Shown here piece by piece: positions 8,106 to 15,831 of a stretch of DNA of 20,570 bases. Made by a program: the position numbers and the translations under genes. The DNA comes from an uncultured Fusobacterium sp. Its GTDB lineage: Bacteria > Fusobacteriota > Fusobacteriia > Fusobacteriales > Fusobacteriaceae. The stretch spans positions 1 through 20,570 of the forward strand of contig UQOH01000038.1 of assembly GCA_900542625.1 (NCBI GenBank). Direction: 5' to 3'. The notes beneath the pieces are model-generated. The model saw only the letters and a list, made by a program, of their open reading frames with translations. It had not been told where the DNA came from and did no database searches. The stretch's first letter is position 1. Each line of letters opens with the position of its first letter.

Positions 8106-9470
8106 TTATTTTGCTCCTGGATAAAATTTAGGATTTGAGAAATATTCTTTAGTCTTTTCACGAACTTGTGGAAACAATACAATAAGAGCAATTAGGTTAG
8201 GAATAATTACAAGTCCCATTGCGAGATCTTGAATTGTCCATACAAGGTCTATTTTTGTGATTGCTCCAACTATGCATAAAAATGGAAACACATATTTAAC
8301 TTTAGCTGTTACTCCTGCACCAAAAGCATAAGTGAAACTTTTAGCAGCATTGAACCATTGACCCATAAGAGTTGTAAAACAGAATATTAAAAGAGCAAAT
8401 GTAGCAACATGTTTTAATGGATACCACACAGTTCCAAATGCCTCTATTGCCATTACTGTTGCACTGTGTCCGCTTTGATACATTCCAGTTACTCCAACTA
8501 CAAGAGCTGTAATTGTACAGATGATAATTGTATCAACAAAAACTTCTGTTACTCCTGCAATTCCCTCTTCACATGGATGCTCAACTATTGCTGAACCATG
8601 TGCAAAAGGAGCTGTTCCTTCTCCAGCCTCATTTGAATACATTCCACGAGTAATTCCAAATTGAAGTGCTCTTGTCATTACATATCCTCCAGCACCGCCT
8701 GCCGCTGCCTGCATAGAAAAAGCCTCTTTGAATATTTGAGCAAATACTGCAGGTATATGCTGAATATTTAACAAAATTACAAGAACTCCAGCCGCAATAT
8801 AAAATATTGACATTATAGGAACAAGAGTTGTTGCAAGATTGGCAACTCTTTTTAACCCTCCAAGAGTTATAGACATTAAAAGACATATCAGACATACTCC
8901 TGTTATCCATGTAGGAATATTATAATTTGAATTTAAAATTCCTGAAATTGTATTTGATTGAACAAGATTTGCTCCCATCATTTTTGTGCACATTAAAGCC
9001 GCTATAACTATACCAAGCCAAGGTGCTTTCAATCCATCTCTGATATAATACATAGGTCCACTTAAAAAATTTCCTTCTGAATCTTTTCCGCGATACATTT
9101 GAGAAAGAACAATTTCTCCATATTTAAGAGCCATTCCAAAACATGCAGCAAACCACATCCAGAACACTGCTCCCATTCCTCCTGCAGCAATAGCTGTTGC
9201 AACACCAACAACATTTCCTCCTCCAACATTTCCTGCAAGTGTAACCATCATTGCTTTAAATGAAGATATTGATCCATTTCCTTTTTCTTCATTTCTTGCT
9301 CTAAAAGAATCTATAAGAGTTTTCTTTATTATAAATTTGAAGTATCTTATTTGAATAAATCCGTTTGTAAATGTATAAAGAATTCCAAGTCCAAGAAGAA
9401 CGAATACAAGCCATCTTCCCCATAACCATGAATTAATCAAAACCAAAAGCTGCTCTAACTTATCTATCAT
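8106..9470 (-). CDS. Sodium:alanine/glycine-type symporter (AGCS family), copy 1
   Basis: A 454-residue membrane protein with about ten or eleven hydrophobic helices. It has AGCS hallmarks: GNVGGGNVVGVATAIAAGG (80-98), where substrate and cation bind, FWMWFAACFGMALKYGE, and SNEAGEGTAPFAH. AGCS proteins import small neutral amino acids, mainly alanine or glycine, with Na+ or H+. The start has GGGAGG 8 nt before ATG. It begins 30 nt after the end of the GDPD relic (9501-9603) with no terminator between. It is therefore the only intact gene behind leader A, whose sister leaders control a GDPD gene and two TRAP operons. That places an amino-acid carrier under what looks like a glycerol-phosphate-type switch, unless it has another promoter in the 30-nt gap, where I see none. 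Confidence 0.93.
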   Translation of the reverse strand: MIDKLEQLLVLINSWLWGRWLVFVLLGLGILYTFTNGFIQIRYFKFIIKKTLIDSFRARNEEKGNGSISSFKAMMVTLAGNVGGGNVVGVATAIAAGGMGAVFWMWFAACFGMALKYGEIVLSQMYRGKDSEGNFLSGPMYYIRDGLKAPWLGIVIAALMCTKMMGANLVQSNTISGILNSNYNIPTWITGVCLICLLMSITLGGLKRVANLATTLVPIMSIFYIAAGVLVILLNIQHIPAVFAQIFKEAFSMQAAAGGAGGYVMTRALQFGITRGMYSNEAGEGTAPFAHGSAIVEHPCEEGIAGVTEVFVDTIIICTITALVVGVTGMYQSGHSATVMAIEAFGTVWYPLKHVATFALLIFCFTTLMGQWFNAAKSFTYAFGAGVTAKVKYVFPFLCIVGAITKIDLVWTIQDLAMGLVIIPNLIALIVLFPQVREKTKEYFSNPKFYPGAK

Positions 9471-9500
9471 TAAGTTTCCTCCCGTTTAAATTAGTATATT

Positions 9501-9603
9501 CTATTTGTTGTTATAATCTTCTATACTATTCCTTTTCAAAAATAAGTATAATATTTTTAAAATATTTTCCACTATGCCTTTTATGAATAAAATTTTTAAT
9601 CAT
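9501..9603 (-). pseudogene. Relic of a glycerophosphodiester phosphodiesterase gene (large internal deletion)
   Basis: A GGAGG ribosome binding site 5 nt before an ATG at 9603 opens a 25-codon frame starting MIKNFIHKRHSGKY and ending in IFEKE-stop (stop 9526-9528). The intact GDPD at 13062-13796 starts MVKNFAHRGYSGKY and continues to AFEK; 13 of 25 residues match. With a one-base frame shift near FEK, the DNA then reads EDYNNK-stop, matching the intact C-terminus AEYNNK-stop. So about codons 1-24 and the last ~12 codons remain, with about 630 bases lost between. The leader in front of it is the same subtype as the one in front of the intact GDPD. The 25-residue peptide may still be translated, but the catalytic Glu/Asp/His set is gone. 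Confidence 0.85.
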
Positions 9604-9635
9604 TTTTTCCTCCTTTTTTGTTAAAAATAGTCATC

Positions 9636-9692
9636 AAAAAAATAAAAAGAAGCTTAAAAATCCCCTAGTTTTAACTAAAGAATAGCAGCTTC
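9636..9692 (-). terminator. Leader terminator A (before GDPD relic and AGCS copy 1)
   Basis: Minus-strand arms GAAGCT (9687-9692) and AGCTTC (9649-9654) close a hairpin. An inner stem ATTCTTTAGTT pairs with AACTAGGGGAT (with G-U pairs). TTTTTATTTTTTT follows at 9648-9636. It lies between promoter A and the first ribosome binding site, so it can switch expression. Confidence 0.8.
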
Positions 9693-9758
9693 ACACATTC
9701 TCTCAGCCTTATTATTTTTTACTACTAATAAGATATCCTTTTTTTCTGATATTGTCAA
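9686..9758 (-). promoter_or_regulatory. Promoter and antitermination leader A
   Basis: Minus-strand -35 TTGACA (9753-9758), a 17-base A-rich spacer, and -10 TATCTT (9730-9735). The early transcript has the shared element at 9686-9708: GGCT, then GAGAGAATGTGTG, then AAGCTG. The second AGCTG is also the 5' arm of terminator A, so pairing of the first GGCT with AGCT would block the terminator. It is nearly identical to leader C before the intact GDPD. Control by GlpP is inferred. Confidence 0.75.
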
Positions 9759-9794
9759 TACTTTTTTATAAAAAAATGTACTAAAAATAAAAAA

Positions 9795-9839
9795 ATTAAA
9801 TAAAAAATAACCCTAATATCTAAAAAAGATACTAAGGTT
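9795..9839 (-). terminator. Terminator of the dctPQM copy 1 operon
   Basis: Arms 9827-9839 and 9809-9821 form a 13-bp stem (AACCTTAGTATCT with AGATATTAGGGTT, two G-U pairs) with a 5-base loop. A T-rich tract ATTTTTTATTTAATTTTT follows. It lies about 70 nt after the dctM stop, directly before promoter A. Confidence 0.9.
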
Positions 9840-9908
9840 ACTATAAAAATTTATTTAATTCCTGTCACTAAAATTATTTAACAACAAACTTCTGTTTCCT
9901 GTTAAAAG

Positions 9909-11192
9909 TTATAATAGATTAGGTAATAAAAGCATCAGCTTAGGACAGAAAGTAACTATAACAAGAACCACAAGAAGAGCCACAATAAACGGCATTACTT
10001 CTTTTACAAATTCTTTTATAGATACCCGAACTATAGAACAAGTTAAAAACATCATAGAACCAAATGGAGGTGTTACTCCGCCTATCATAATATTGACTAT
10101 CATAACAAGCCCGAAATGAACCGGATCTATTCCAAGTTTTATAGCTGTCGGTATTAATAATGGAGCAAGGATAATCATTGCTGCTCCACCTTCTATGAAC
10201 ATTCCTACTATAAGAAGAATTGCATTGACTATTAATAAAAATACAATAGGACTGTCTGTTACATGTAATAGATATTCTCCTATCATATGAGGAATTCTTT
10301 CCCATGTTAAATATTGTCCGAAAACTCCTGCACCGATTATAATAAACATAACTGTACTTGTCCCGTAAACTGTCTCTTTTACAACACCAATCATATGTGA
10401 CCATTTAAGTTCTTTATATACAAAGAATCCTACGAACATACAATATAAAACAGCCATTGCTCCTGCTTCTGTTGGTGTAAAAAATCCTACTCTCATTCCA
10501 AGAATAATTCCAAATGGAAGAAGAAGAGCCCATACAGATTCTTTTATTTGTGCTCCTACTTCTTTTGCTGTTGCTCTTTTTTCTCTTATTGGTGCATATC
10601 CTCTTTTTTTAGATATAATTGTTACTGTTATCATAAGAGCCACACACATAAGCCCGCCGGGAACATACCCTGCCATAAACATTTTTGCAACAGAAACATT
10701 TGCTATTAAAGAATATATAATCAGATTTATTCCCGGAGGAATAACAGGTGTAATCGCAGAAGATGCTGCTGTTATTGCTGCTGAGAACGCTTTTGAAAAT
10801 CCTCTTTTTTCCATTTCAGGAACAAGAATTTTACATTCCATAGCGGCATCTGCATTGGCAGAACCTGAAATTCCACCCATAAGAACACTAAGAAGAATAT
10901 TAACCTGTGCAAGTCCTCCCTTCATATGCCCTGAAAGTACTTCTGCCATTTTCATAAGTTTATCACTTATTCCGGCATAGTTCATTACAGCTCCTGCCAT
11001 AATAAAGAATGGTATTGCAAGAAGCGGGAATGACTCAGCACTTTTTATGAAAGTCTGCAGTATTAAATCTGCAAATGTATTTGTATTCATAAAAATAAAA
11101 TAATATAATGATGATGCAAATAATGCAAATGAAATTGGTATATTACAGAAGAACAGACCAAATAATATAAAAATAGGTATTAATTTTTCCAT
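9909..11192 (-). CDS. dctM: TRAP transporter large permease DctM, copy 1
   Basis: A 427-residue polytopic protein, the ion-coupled channel subunit of a TRAP transporter. Hallmarks are PFFIMAGAVMNYAGIS (61-76), GGISGSANADAA (106-117), the PVIPPGINLIIY region and GGVTPPFGSMMF near the C-terminus. It forms the membrane complex with DctQ and receives substrate from the DctP binding protein, using a Na+ gradient in characterised relatives. GGAGAG precedes the ATG, which is 12 nt after the dctQ stop. It is very similar over its whole length to the second DctM (14018-15304), including an identical GGISGSANADAA at the same residues, which supports duplication of the operon. Confidence 0.95.
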   Translation of the reverse strand: MEKLIPIFILFGLFFCNIPISFALFASSLYYFIFMNTNTFADLILQTFIKSAESFPLLAIPFFIMAGAVMNYAGISDKLMKMAEVLSGHMKGGLAQVNILLSVLMGGISGSANADAAMECKILVPEMEKRGFSKAFSAAITAASSAITPVIPPGINLIIYSLIANVSVAKMFMAGYVPGGLMCVALMITVTIISKKRGYAPIREKRATAKEVGAQIKESVWALLLPFGIILGMRVGFFTPTEAGAMAVLYCMFVGFFVYKELKWSHMIGVVKETVYGTSTVMFIIIGAGVFGQYLTWERIPHMIGEYLLHVTDSPIVFLLIVNAILLIVGMFIEGGAAMIILAPLLIPTAIKLGIDPVHFGLVMIVNIMIGGVTPPFGSMMFLTCSIVRVSIKEFVKEVMPFIVALLVVLVIVTFCPKLMLLLPNLL

Positions 11193-11204
11193 TTTTCTCT
11201 CCTT

Positions 11205-11681
11205 CTATTTCTTCTTGAATAATACTTTTAAACTGTCAAAAGTAAATCCCAATGAATGAATTACTATTAAACCAAATCCAACTATTAACGCTGAATTTAC
11301 ATAAGCAGATGAAACTCCTAAAACTGATGTAGGTTTATTAATTGCAGACTTAGTAAATATTATACTTAAATATAAAAGTACACAATTCATCATCAGTACA
11401 AAAAGATTTACCAATACATTAAATATCTCTCTTCCTTTTTCCGGAAGCATTTGAACCACCATATCAATACCAATGTGCATTTTATGCTTATAGCATGCAG
11501 CTCCTCCAATATATATACTCCATATAAAAGATGTTGTTGCTATCTCTTCGGCACTGGAAATCGGTCTTCCCCCAAAAGTTCTAAGCATTACATTTATAAT
11601 TACACTTGATACAGTAATACATATAAATATTCCTGCTATAAATTCTTCTAAATTAGATAATATCTTCTTTATTTTAACCAC
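11205..11681 (-). CDS. dctQ: TRAP transporter small permease DctQ, copy 1 (odd start codon)
   Basis: A 158-residue, four-helix small TRAP subunit with IFICITVSSVIINVMLR (helix 1), AEEIATTSFIWSIYIGGAACYKHKMHIGID (helix 2 and the basic loop typical of DctQ) and two more helices. It bridges DctP docking and DctM. The start given is a GTG at 11681, the only standard start in frame before the first helix; a TAA lies 5 codons upstream. The GTG overlaps its own GGGGTGG, so it has no proper ribosome-site spacing. In the paralogue (15324-15794), GAGGTGG-ATTA-ATG begins at the residue that aligns with codon 4 here, which is ATA (11670-11672). So the ancestral ATG seems mutated to ATA, and translation must use GTG, AUA or be weak. 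Confidence 0.88.
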   Translation of the reverse strand: MVKIKKILSNLEEFIAGIFICITVSSVIINVMLRTFGGRPISSAEEIATTSFIWSIYIGGAACYKHKMHIGIDMVVQMLPEKGREIFNVLVNLFVLMMNCVLLYLSIIFTKSAINKPTSVLGVSSAYVNSALIVGFGLIVIHSLGFTFDSLKVLFKKK

Positions 11682-11691
11682 CCCTGCAAGT

Positions 11692-11737
11692 TTTTATAAA
11701 AAAGAACTGTTACAAACCTGTATAGTAACAGTTCTTT
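11692..11737 (-). terminator. Hairpin between dctP and dctQ, copy 1
   Basis: Perfect 13-bp arms AAAGAACTGTTAC (11725-11737 on the minus strand) and GTAACAGTTCTTT (11701-11713) enclose an 11-base loop, followed by TTTATAAAAAC. It has the form of a partial intrinsic terminator within the operon. It would let the binding protein be made in excess over the membrane subunits and shield the dctP mRNA 3' end. Confidence 0.75.
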
Positions 11738-11756
11738 CAATCTTCATATAATCTTA

Positions 11757-12773
11757 TTATTCAGCTTTTGCTGCTCTGATTTTTGCAAGTTCTGCAAACA
11801 TTTTTTCATTAAATTCAGGTACACCGATTTGGTCGTAGATTGGCTTAGTTAATGCTGCAAATGCTGGAAGATTAACTTCGTTGATTTCTACTCCTGCTGC
11901 CTCAAGATCTTTTATTAATTGTTTATCTAAATCAACCATTCTGATATTGTTATTTACTGCTGCTTTATCAAATTCTTCTTGAATTATTGTTCTCTGCTCT
12001 TCAGTTAAGTTATCCCAAACCTTTGTTGAAATGTATACTCCTGCTGTTCCAAGGAAATGTTGAGTTAAAGACATTTTCTTTCTTAACTCATAAGTTTTTG
12101 TTAAGTAGTTAGTAGCATAAGAACCTTCTAATCCATCGATTACACCTTGCTGTAATGCAGAAATTGTTTCACCGAAAGGCATAGAAACAGCACTTGCACC
12201 CATAGCATTTAATGTATCTATAAACAGTTTACTAGCTGGAACTCTGATTTTTAATCCTTTTAAATCAGCAGGCTCAACAACTTTTTTATCTGTAATAACA
12301 CTTCTGAATCCAAATATAAAGTCTAAAGATAAAATCTTAATTCCTTTTGCTTCAGCTTTCTTTTTAAGTTCTCCAACAAGATCTGAATGCATTAAAGTTA
12401 CATATTCATCATAGTTTTCATATAACATAGGTCCTGCAAGAGAAGTAAATTCAGGCACATAGTCTCCAATATAACTTAAATCTTCAACAGAAATAAAATT
12501 AGCTCCTCTTACAACCTGCTCTAAACCATCTTTATATATAGGAAGTTCTCCGTTAGGGAATAATATTAATTCTACCTGTCCTTTTAATCTTTCATTGATT
12601 CCTTTTGCTGCCTCTTCCATAGCTATATGTGTAGGCTCATTTGTTTTAAAAATATAACTTACTCTGATTTCTAAAGGTTTATCAGATTTTGCTGCTCCAT
12701 CTTTTTTTCCTCCACATCCAACTGCAAATACAGCTAAAAGTAAAATAAAAATAAGATTTCTAAATTTTTTCAT
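11757..12773 (-). CDS. dctP: TRAP substrate-binding lipoprotein DctP, copy 1
   Basis: A 338-residue extracytoplasmic binding protein. The N-terminus is a lipoprotein signal: MKKFRN, hydrophobic core, lipobox AVGC with Cys20 as lipid anchor, then GGKK. The mature part has TRAP binding-protein marks: LFPNGELPIYKDGLEQV (71-87), DFIFGFRSVI (R157), LKGLKIRVPAS with R177, the arginine that usually salt-bridges an acidic ligand group, and QQGVIDGLEGS (208-218). The ligand is therefore probably an anion; a glycerophosphodiester or glycerol phosphate is inferred from GDPD and GlpP next door. Start: AGGAGG about 7 nt before ATG. It is the first gene of its operon, behind leader B. It is clearly related to the second DctP but diverged, so the two may differ in ligand. 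Confidence 0.94.
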   Translation of the reverse strand: MKKFRNLIFILLLAVFAVGCGGKKDGAAKSDKPLEIRVSYIFKTNEPTHIAMEEAAKGINERLKGQVELILFPNGELPIYKDGLEQVVRGANFISVEDLSYIGDYVPEFTSLAGPMLYENYDEYVTLMHSDLVGELKKKAEAKGIKILSLDFIFGFRSVITDKKVVEPADLKGLKIRVPASKLFIDTLNAMGASAVSMPFGETISALQQGVIDGLEGSYATNYLTKTYELRKKMSLTQHFLGTAGVYISTKVWDNLTEEQRTIIQEEFDKAAVNNNIRMVDLDKQLIKDLEAAGVEINEVNLPAFAALTKPIYDQIGVPEFNEKMFAELAKIRAAKAE

Positions 12774-12818
12774 CTCTTTCCTCCTAATAGTTATTTTTAA
12801 ATTATTTTTGCCGCAAAA

Positions 12819-12875
12819 TAAAAAAAGCTAAAAATAATTTTAGATATTTGATTTATCTAAAACATTTTTTCAGCT
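12819..12875 (-). terminator. Leader terminator B (before dctP copy 1)
   Basis: A long, nearly continuous stem pairs AGCTGAAAAAATG...TTTTAGATA (12875-12854) with TATCTAAAATTATTTTTAGCT (12846-12827, read minus strand). TTTTTTTATTTT follows. It lies between promoter B and the dctP ribosome binding site. Confidence 0.82.
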
Positions 12876-12937
12876 TCTCCTCTCTCCAGCTATATTCATT
12901 CTAATAAAAAGATACCTTTTTTTTCATATTTTGTCAA
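12871..12937 (-). promoter_or_regulatory. Promoter and antitermination leader B
   Basis: Minus-strand -35 TTGACA (12932-12937), a 17-base A-rich spacer, and -10 TATCTT (12909-12914). The leader element at 12871-12891 reads AGCT, then GGAGAGAGGAG, then AAGCTG; its last bases are the 5' arm of terminator B. It matches leader D closely. GlpP control is inferred from the neighbouring gene and the attenuator layout. Confidence 0.75.
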
Positions 12938-13020
12938 CTGTTTTTACACTATTTTTACTTTTATCTTTCTAAAATAGAATTTATTTTTTTATTTTAAAAC
13001 ATACACAAATTATTTTATAT

Positions 13021-13056
13021 AAAAAATAAAGCCTGACTGTATTAAACAGCCAAGCT
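13021..13056 (-). terminator. Terminator after the GDPD gene
   Basis: Arms AGCTTGGCTGT (13056-13046) and ACAGTCAGGCT (13040-13030) pair over 11 bp (two G-U) with a 5-base loop, followed by TTATTTTTTATAT. It overlaps the region just after the stop, so the GDPD gene is its own unit. Confidence 0.88.
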
Positions 13057-13061
13057 CTGTT

Positions 13062-13796
13062 TTATTTATTGTTATATTCTGCTATTATTTTTTTTGTAAG
13101 CTCAGGGAAGTTTCCTATAATACCGTCTATTCCTTTTTCAATTAAATCACGCATTGTTTCTTCTTTATTTACTGTCCAAGCATTAATCTGCACTCCGTGT
13201 GATTTTATCTCTTTTACAATCTCTTTTGTCATATTTGCAAATTGAGGGTGATAGCATTGAACACCAAGATTGTGAGTATATTTTCCTGCATCAACATACC
13301 AAGTTTCTGTAAGAAGTCCGTATACTAATTCAGGAGCAATAGCTTTCATTCTTAAAATTGTGTAGTGATTAAAACTTGATATTATTATTCTGTCTGTAAG
13401 ATTATATTCTTTTATTAAATCCCACACTTTCTGCTCAATTCCGTGATATTCATTTACCCCTGTTTTAAGCTCGATATTTGTAATTATATTCGTATCTTTT
13501 ACAAGTTCAAAATATTCTCTTAATGTAGGAATAGGATTAAATCCCATCTGTCCTCTATAAGTATATGAAGCATCATATTTTTTTAATTCCTCACATGTAA
13601 ATGATACTACTAATCCTTTTCCGTCAGTTGTACGATCAATACTTTCGTCATGAATAATTACAACTTCTCCGTCTTTTGTAAGCTGAACATCTAATTCGAT
13701 TCCGTCAGCTCCTGCCTCTATTGCTTTTTCAAAAGCAATCATTGTGTTTTCCGGATATTTTCCGCTATATCCTCTGTGAGCAAAGTTTTTAACCAT
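13062..13796 (-). CDS. Cytoplasmic glycerophosphodiester phosphodiesterase (GDPD)
   Basis: A 244-residue TIM-barrel enzyme that hydrolyses glycerophosphodiesters (such as glycerophosphocholine, -ethanolamine or -glycerol) to sn-glycerol 3-phosphate and an alcohol. Catalytic and metal residues are in place: AHRG with H7, PENT with E17, GIELDVQLTKDG with E34 and D36, and IIHDESIDRTT with H49. NIELKT and INAWTVN are further family motifs. There is no signal peptide, so it works inside the cell on imported substrate, like UgpQ and unlike secreted GlpQ. The start has GGAGGG 6 nt before ATG. It has its own promoter, antitermination leader (C) and terminator, and lies between the two TRAP operons. 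Its product would be the effector of the GlpP-type regulator at 17178-17738. Confidence 0.95.
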   Translation of the reverse strand: MVKNFAHRGYSGKYPENTMIAFEKAIEAGADGIELDVQLTKDGEVVIIHDESIDRTTDGKGLVVSFTCEELKKYDASYTYRGQMGFNPIPTLREYFELVKDTNIITNIELKTGVNEYHGIEQKVWDLIKEYNLTDRIIISSFNHYTILRMKAIAPELVYGLLTETWYVDAGKYTHNLGVQCYHPQFANMTKEIVKEIKSHGVQINAWTVNKEETMRDLIEKGIDGIIGNFPELTKKIIAEYNNK

Positions 13797-13828
13797 TTTT
13801 TCCCTCCGTTTTTTATTTAAAATATTTC

Positions 13829-13888
13829 CAAAAAAATAAAAGGAAGCTTAAAAAATTCTTTAGTCAAAACCAAAGAAACTACAGCTTC
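13829..13888 (-). terminator. Leader terminator C (before GDPD)
   Basis: Outer arms GAAGCT (13883-13888) and AGCTTC (13843-13848) plus an inner 9-bp stem TTCTTTGGT with ACTAAAGAA form the hairpin. CTTTTATTTTTTT follows. It lies between promoter C and the GDPD ribosome binding site. Confidence 0.82.
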
Positions 13889-13954
13889 ACCCATTCTCTC
13901 AGCTTTATTATTTTTTACTACTCATAAGATACAATCTTTTTTTATTTTTGTCAA
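13882..13954 (-). promoter_or_regulatory. Promoter and antitermination leader C
   Basis: Minus-strand -35 TTGACA (13949-13954), a 17-base spacer, and -10 TATCTT (13926-13931). The leader element at 13882-13904 reads AGCT, GAGAGAATGGGTG, AAGCTG. From the -10 to this element it differs from leader A at only a few positions, including a shared AGTAGTAAAAAATAATAA, which points to a recent duplication. Confidence 0.75.
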
Positions 13955-13980
13955 TATTTTTATATAAACTGTACTAAAAA

Positions 13981-14012
13981 TAAAAAAGTCAGCCTGATAA
14001 CAGACTGACTTT
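13981..14012 (-). terminator. Terminator of the dctPQM copy 2 operon
   Basis: A 12-bp stem AAAGTCAGTCTG (14012-14001) with CAGGCTGACTTT (13996-13985, one G-U), a 4-base loop, then TTTTATTTTTAG. It begins just after the dctM stop and ends before promoter C. Confidence 0.92.
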
Positions 14013-14017
14013 CGAAC

Positions 14018-15304
14018 TTATCTGAAAAGATTTGGTATAAACAATGCAATACTTTGTGAATATGTTACAATCAGCAGAACAATAACAAGGGATAATATAA
14101 ACGGCCATACTTCTTTTATAAAATCCTCGAGTTTTACATCTACTATAGAGCACACTGTAAACATCATAGAACCAAACGGAGGAGTTAATCCACCAATCAT
14201 AATGTTAACTATAAAGATAACACCAAAGTGAAGAGGGTCAACACCTAAAGCTTTTACAGCAGGAACTAATAACGGAGCAAGAATAACAAGAGCTGCTCCA
14301 CCTTCTATAAACATTCCGATAAATAATAGAAGCAGATTGATAACCATTAATAATACAAATCTGTTGTCTGTGAAATCCATAAGCCCTTGAGTAATCATTT
14401 GAGGTATTCTTTCAAGAGTCATGTAATATCCAAATACTTTGGCAGCAGCAATAATAATCATTACTGAACCTGTACTTTGAACAGTTTCCATTAAAATTAT
14501 TGGTATATGTTTTAATTTTAATTGTTTATAAACAAAGAAACCAACCAAGAAACAGAATAAAACTGCAACTCCTCCAGCCTCTGTTGGTGTAAACATCCCT
14601 ATACGCATTCCAAGAATAATACCAAATGGAATTGCAAGAGCCCATATTGATTTAAGAGCCTGACTTCCTATCTCTCTTGGACTTGCCATTTTATCTCTTG
14701 AAGGAGCATAACCTCTTTTTGAAGAGATAATATAAACTGTTATCATCATGGCAACAGTCATTAAAATTCCCGGAGTATATCCTGCAAGGAACATATCTCC
14801 AACAGGAACATTTGCTATTAAAGCATAAAGAATAAGGTTAGTTCCCGGAGGAATAACCGGACTTACTGCTGAAGATGCTGCTGTTACTGCTGCTGAGAAT
14901 TCAGGAGAAAATCCTTTTTTAATCATCTCAGGAACAAGAATTTTAGATTCCATAGCTGCGTCAGCATTTGCAGAACCTGAAATTCCACCCATCATAGCAC
15001 TTAAAAGACAGTTAACCTGTGCAAGTCCGCCTTTCATGTGACCTGCAAGAACTTCCGCCATATTCATAAGCTGCTCACTTATACCTGAATAGTTCATTAC
15101 AGAACCAACCATTATAAAGAAAGGAACTGCCAGATATGGAAAAGATTCAACAGAAGTTACAAACTGCTGAATAACCATATTCATTGCCATTGTCTGATTT
15201 AAAAATATAAAATAAAAAAGTGCTGACCCTATAAGAGCAAATCCTATTGGGATATTCAAGAAAAATAGAACGAACAGCACTATTACTGGTGTCAATGCGT
15301 GCAT
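14018..15304 (-). CDS. dctM: TRAP transporter large permease DctM, copy 2
   Basis: A 428-residue polytopic ion-coupled permease, one residue longer than copy 1 and alignable with it end to end. It has FPYLAVPFFIMVGSVMNYSG (55-74), GGISGSANADAA (106-117), PVIPPGTNLILY and GGLTPPFGSMMF. It is the membrane channel subunit of the second TRAP system. The start has GGGAGGG about 8 nt before ATG, 19 nt after the dctQ stop. Its stop lies directly before an intrinsic terminator, which ends the operon. Confidence 0.95.
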   Translation of the reverse strand: MHALTPVIVLFVLFFLNIPIGFALIGSALFYFIFLNQTMAMNMVIQQFVTSVESFPYLAVPFFIMVGSVMNYSGISEQLMNMAEVLAGHMKGGLAQVNCLLSAMMGGISGSANADAAMESKILVPEMIKKGFSPEFSAAVTAASSAVSPVIPPGTNLILYALIANVPVGDMFLAGYTPGILMTVAMMITVYIISSKRGYAPSRDKMASPREIGSQALKSIWALAIPFGIILGMRIGMFTPTEAGGVAVLFCFLVGFFVYKQLKLKHIPIILMETVQSTGSVMIIIAAAKVFGYYMTLERIPQMITQGLMDFTDNRFVLLMVINLLLLFIGMFIEGGAALVILAPLLVPAVKALGVDPLHFGVIFIVNIMIGGLTPPFGSMMFTVCSIVDVKLEDFIKEVWPFILSLVIVLLIVTYSQSIALFIPNLFR

Positions 15305-15323
15305 ACTTAAACCCTCCCGAATA

Positions 15324-15794
15324 TTAATTTTTGTCTTTTTTGAATATATCTTTAAAACTTTGTACTGTAAACATTAAAGAATATATTGTCATAAGACCAA
15401 ACGCAAGAATAATTGATGTATTTATATAAGCATATGATATTTCCAGTGCTGCTGTAATTTTTGATGAACCTGAAACATATCCAAAACTAAAATAAAACAT
15501 CAATCCGCTAAGGACAGTAAGCAGAATATATACTACAAATTCTACTATTTTTCTGATTTTTTTCGGCAAAAGCACCACTATTGCCTCAACACCGATTAAG
15601 GCTTTCTGTCTGTATGCAGCAGCTGTTCCAAGGAAAATTGTCCATACAAAACATCCGACTGCAACTTCTTCTGCCCAGAAATATGTAAATTTTAAAACAT
15701 ATCTTGTAAATACATTCATTATAACAACCAGAATAGTTATAGAAATAAATATACTTCCAAGGTACAATTCAAATTTCTTTAAAAAGTCTTTCAT
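15324..15794 (-). CDS. dctQ: TRAP transporter small permease DctQ, copy 2
   Basis: A 156-residue small TRAP permease with four helices: IFISITILVVIMNVFTRY (helix 1), FWAEEVAVGCFVWTIFLGTA (helix 2), then the basic loop AYRQKALIGVE and two C-terminal helices. It links the DctM channel with substrate-loaded DctP. The start is a normal ATG with GAGGTGG 4 nt upstream, which makes it the reference for judging the defective-looking start of copy 1. It lies between dctP (94 nt upstream, with a long hairpin) and dctM (19 nt downstream). Confidence 0.93.
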   Translation of the reverse strand: MKDFLKKFELYLGSIFISITILVVIMNVFTRYVLKFTYFWAEEVAVGCFVWTIFLGTAAAYRQKALIGVEAIVVLLPKKIRKIVEFVVYILLTVLSGLMFYFSFGYVSGSSKITAALEISYAYINTSIILAFGLMTIYSLMFTVQSFKDIFKKDKN

Positions 15795-15831
15795 TAATCC
15801 ACCTCACTAAAAACTTAAATCAATTCCCATA

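Noticed and set aside
8629..8910. A 93-codon minus-strand frame within AGCS copy 1
   Set aside because: It is in another frame of a strongly conserved transporter gene. Its composition is rich in Ser, Cys, Tyr and Asn with no domain and no ribosome binding site.
9471..9900. Glycine riboswitch upstream of AGCS copy 1
   Set aside because: Such switches often precede AGCS genes in Fusobacterium, but the conserved glycine aptamer core is absent. The region is explained by the shared leader module, the GDPD relic and a terminator.
9940..10404. A 154-codon minus-strand frame within dctM copy 1
   Set aside because: It is an overlapping frame with Ser/Tyr/Cys/Arg-rich nonsense composition. The DctM frame carries all family motifs.
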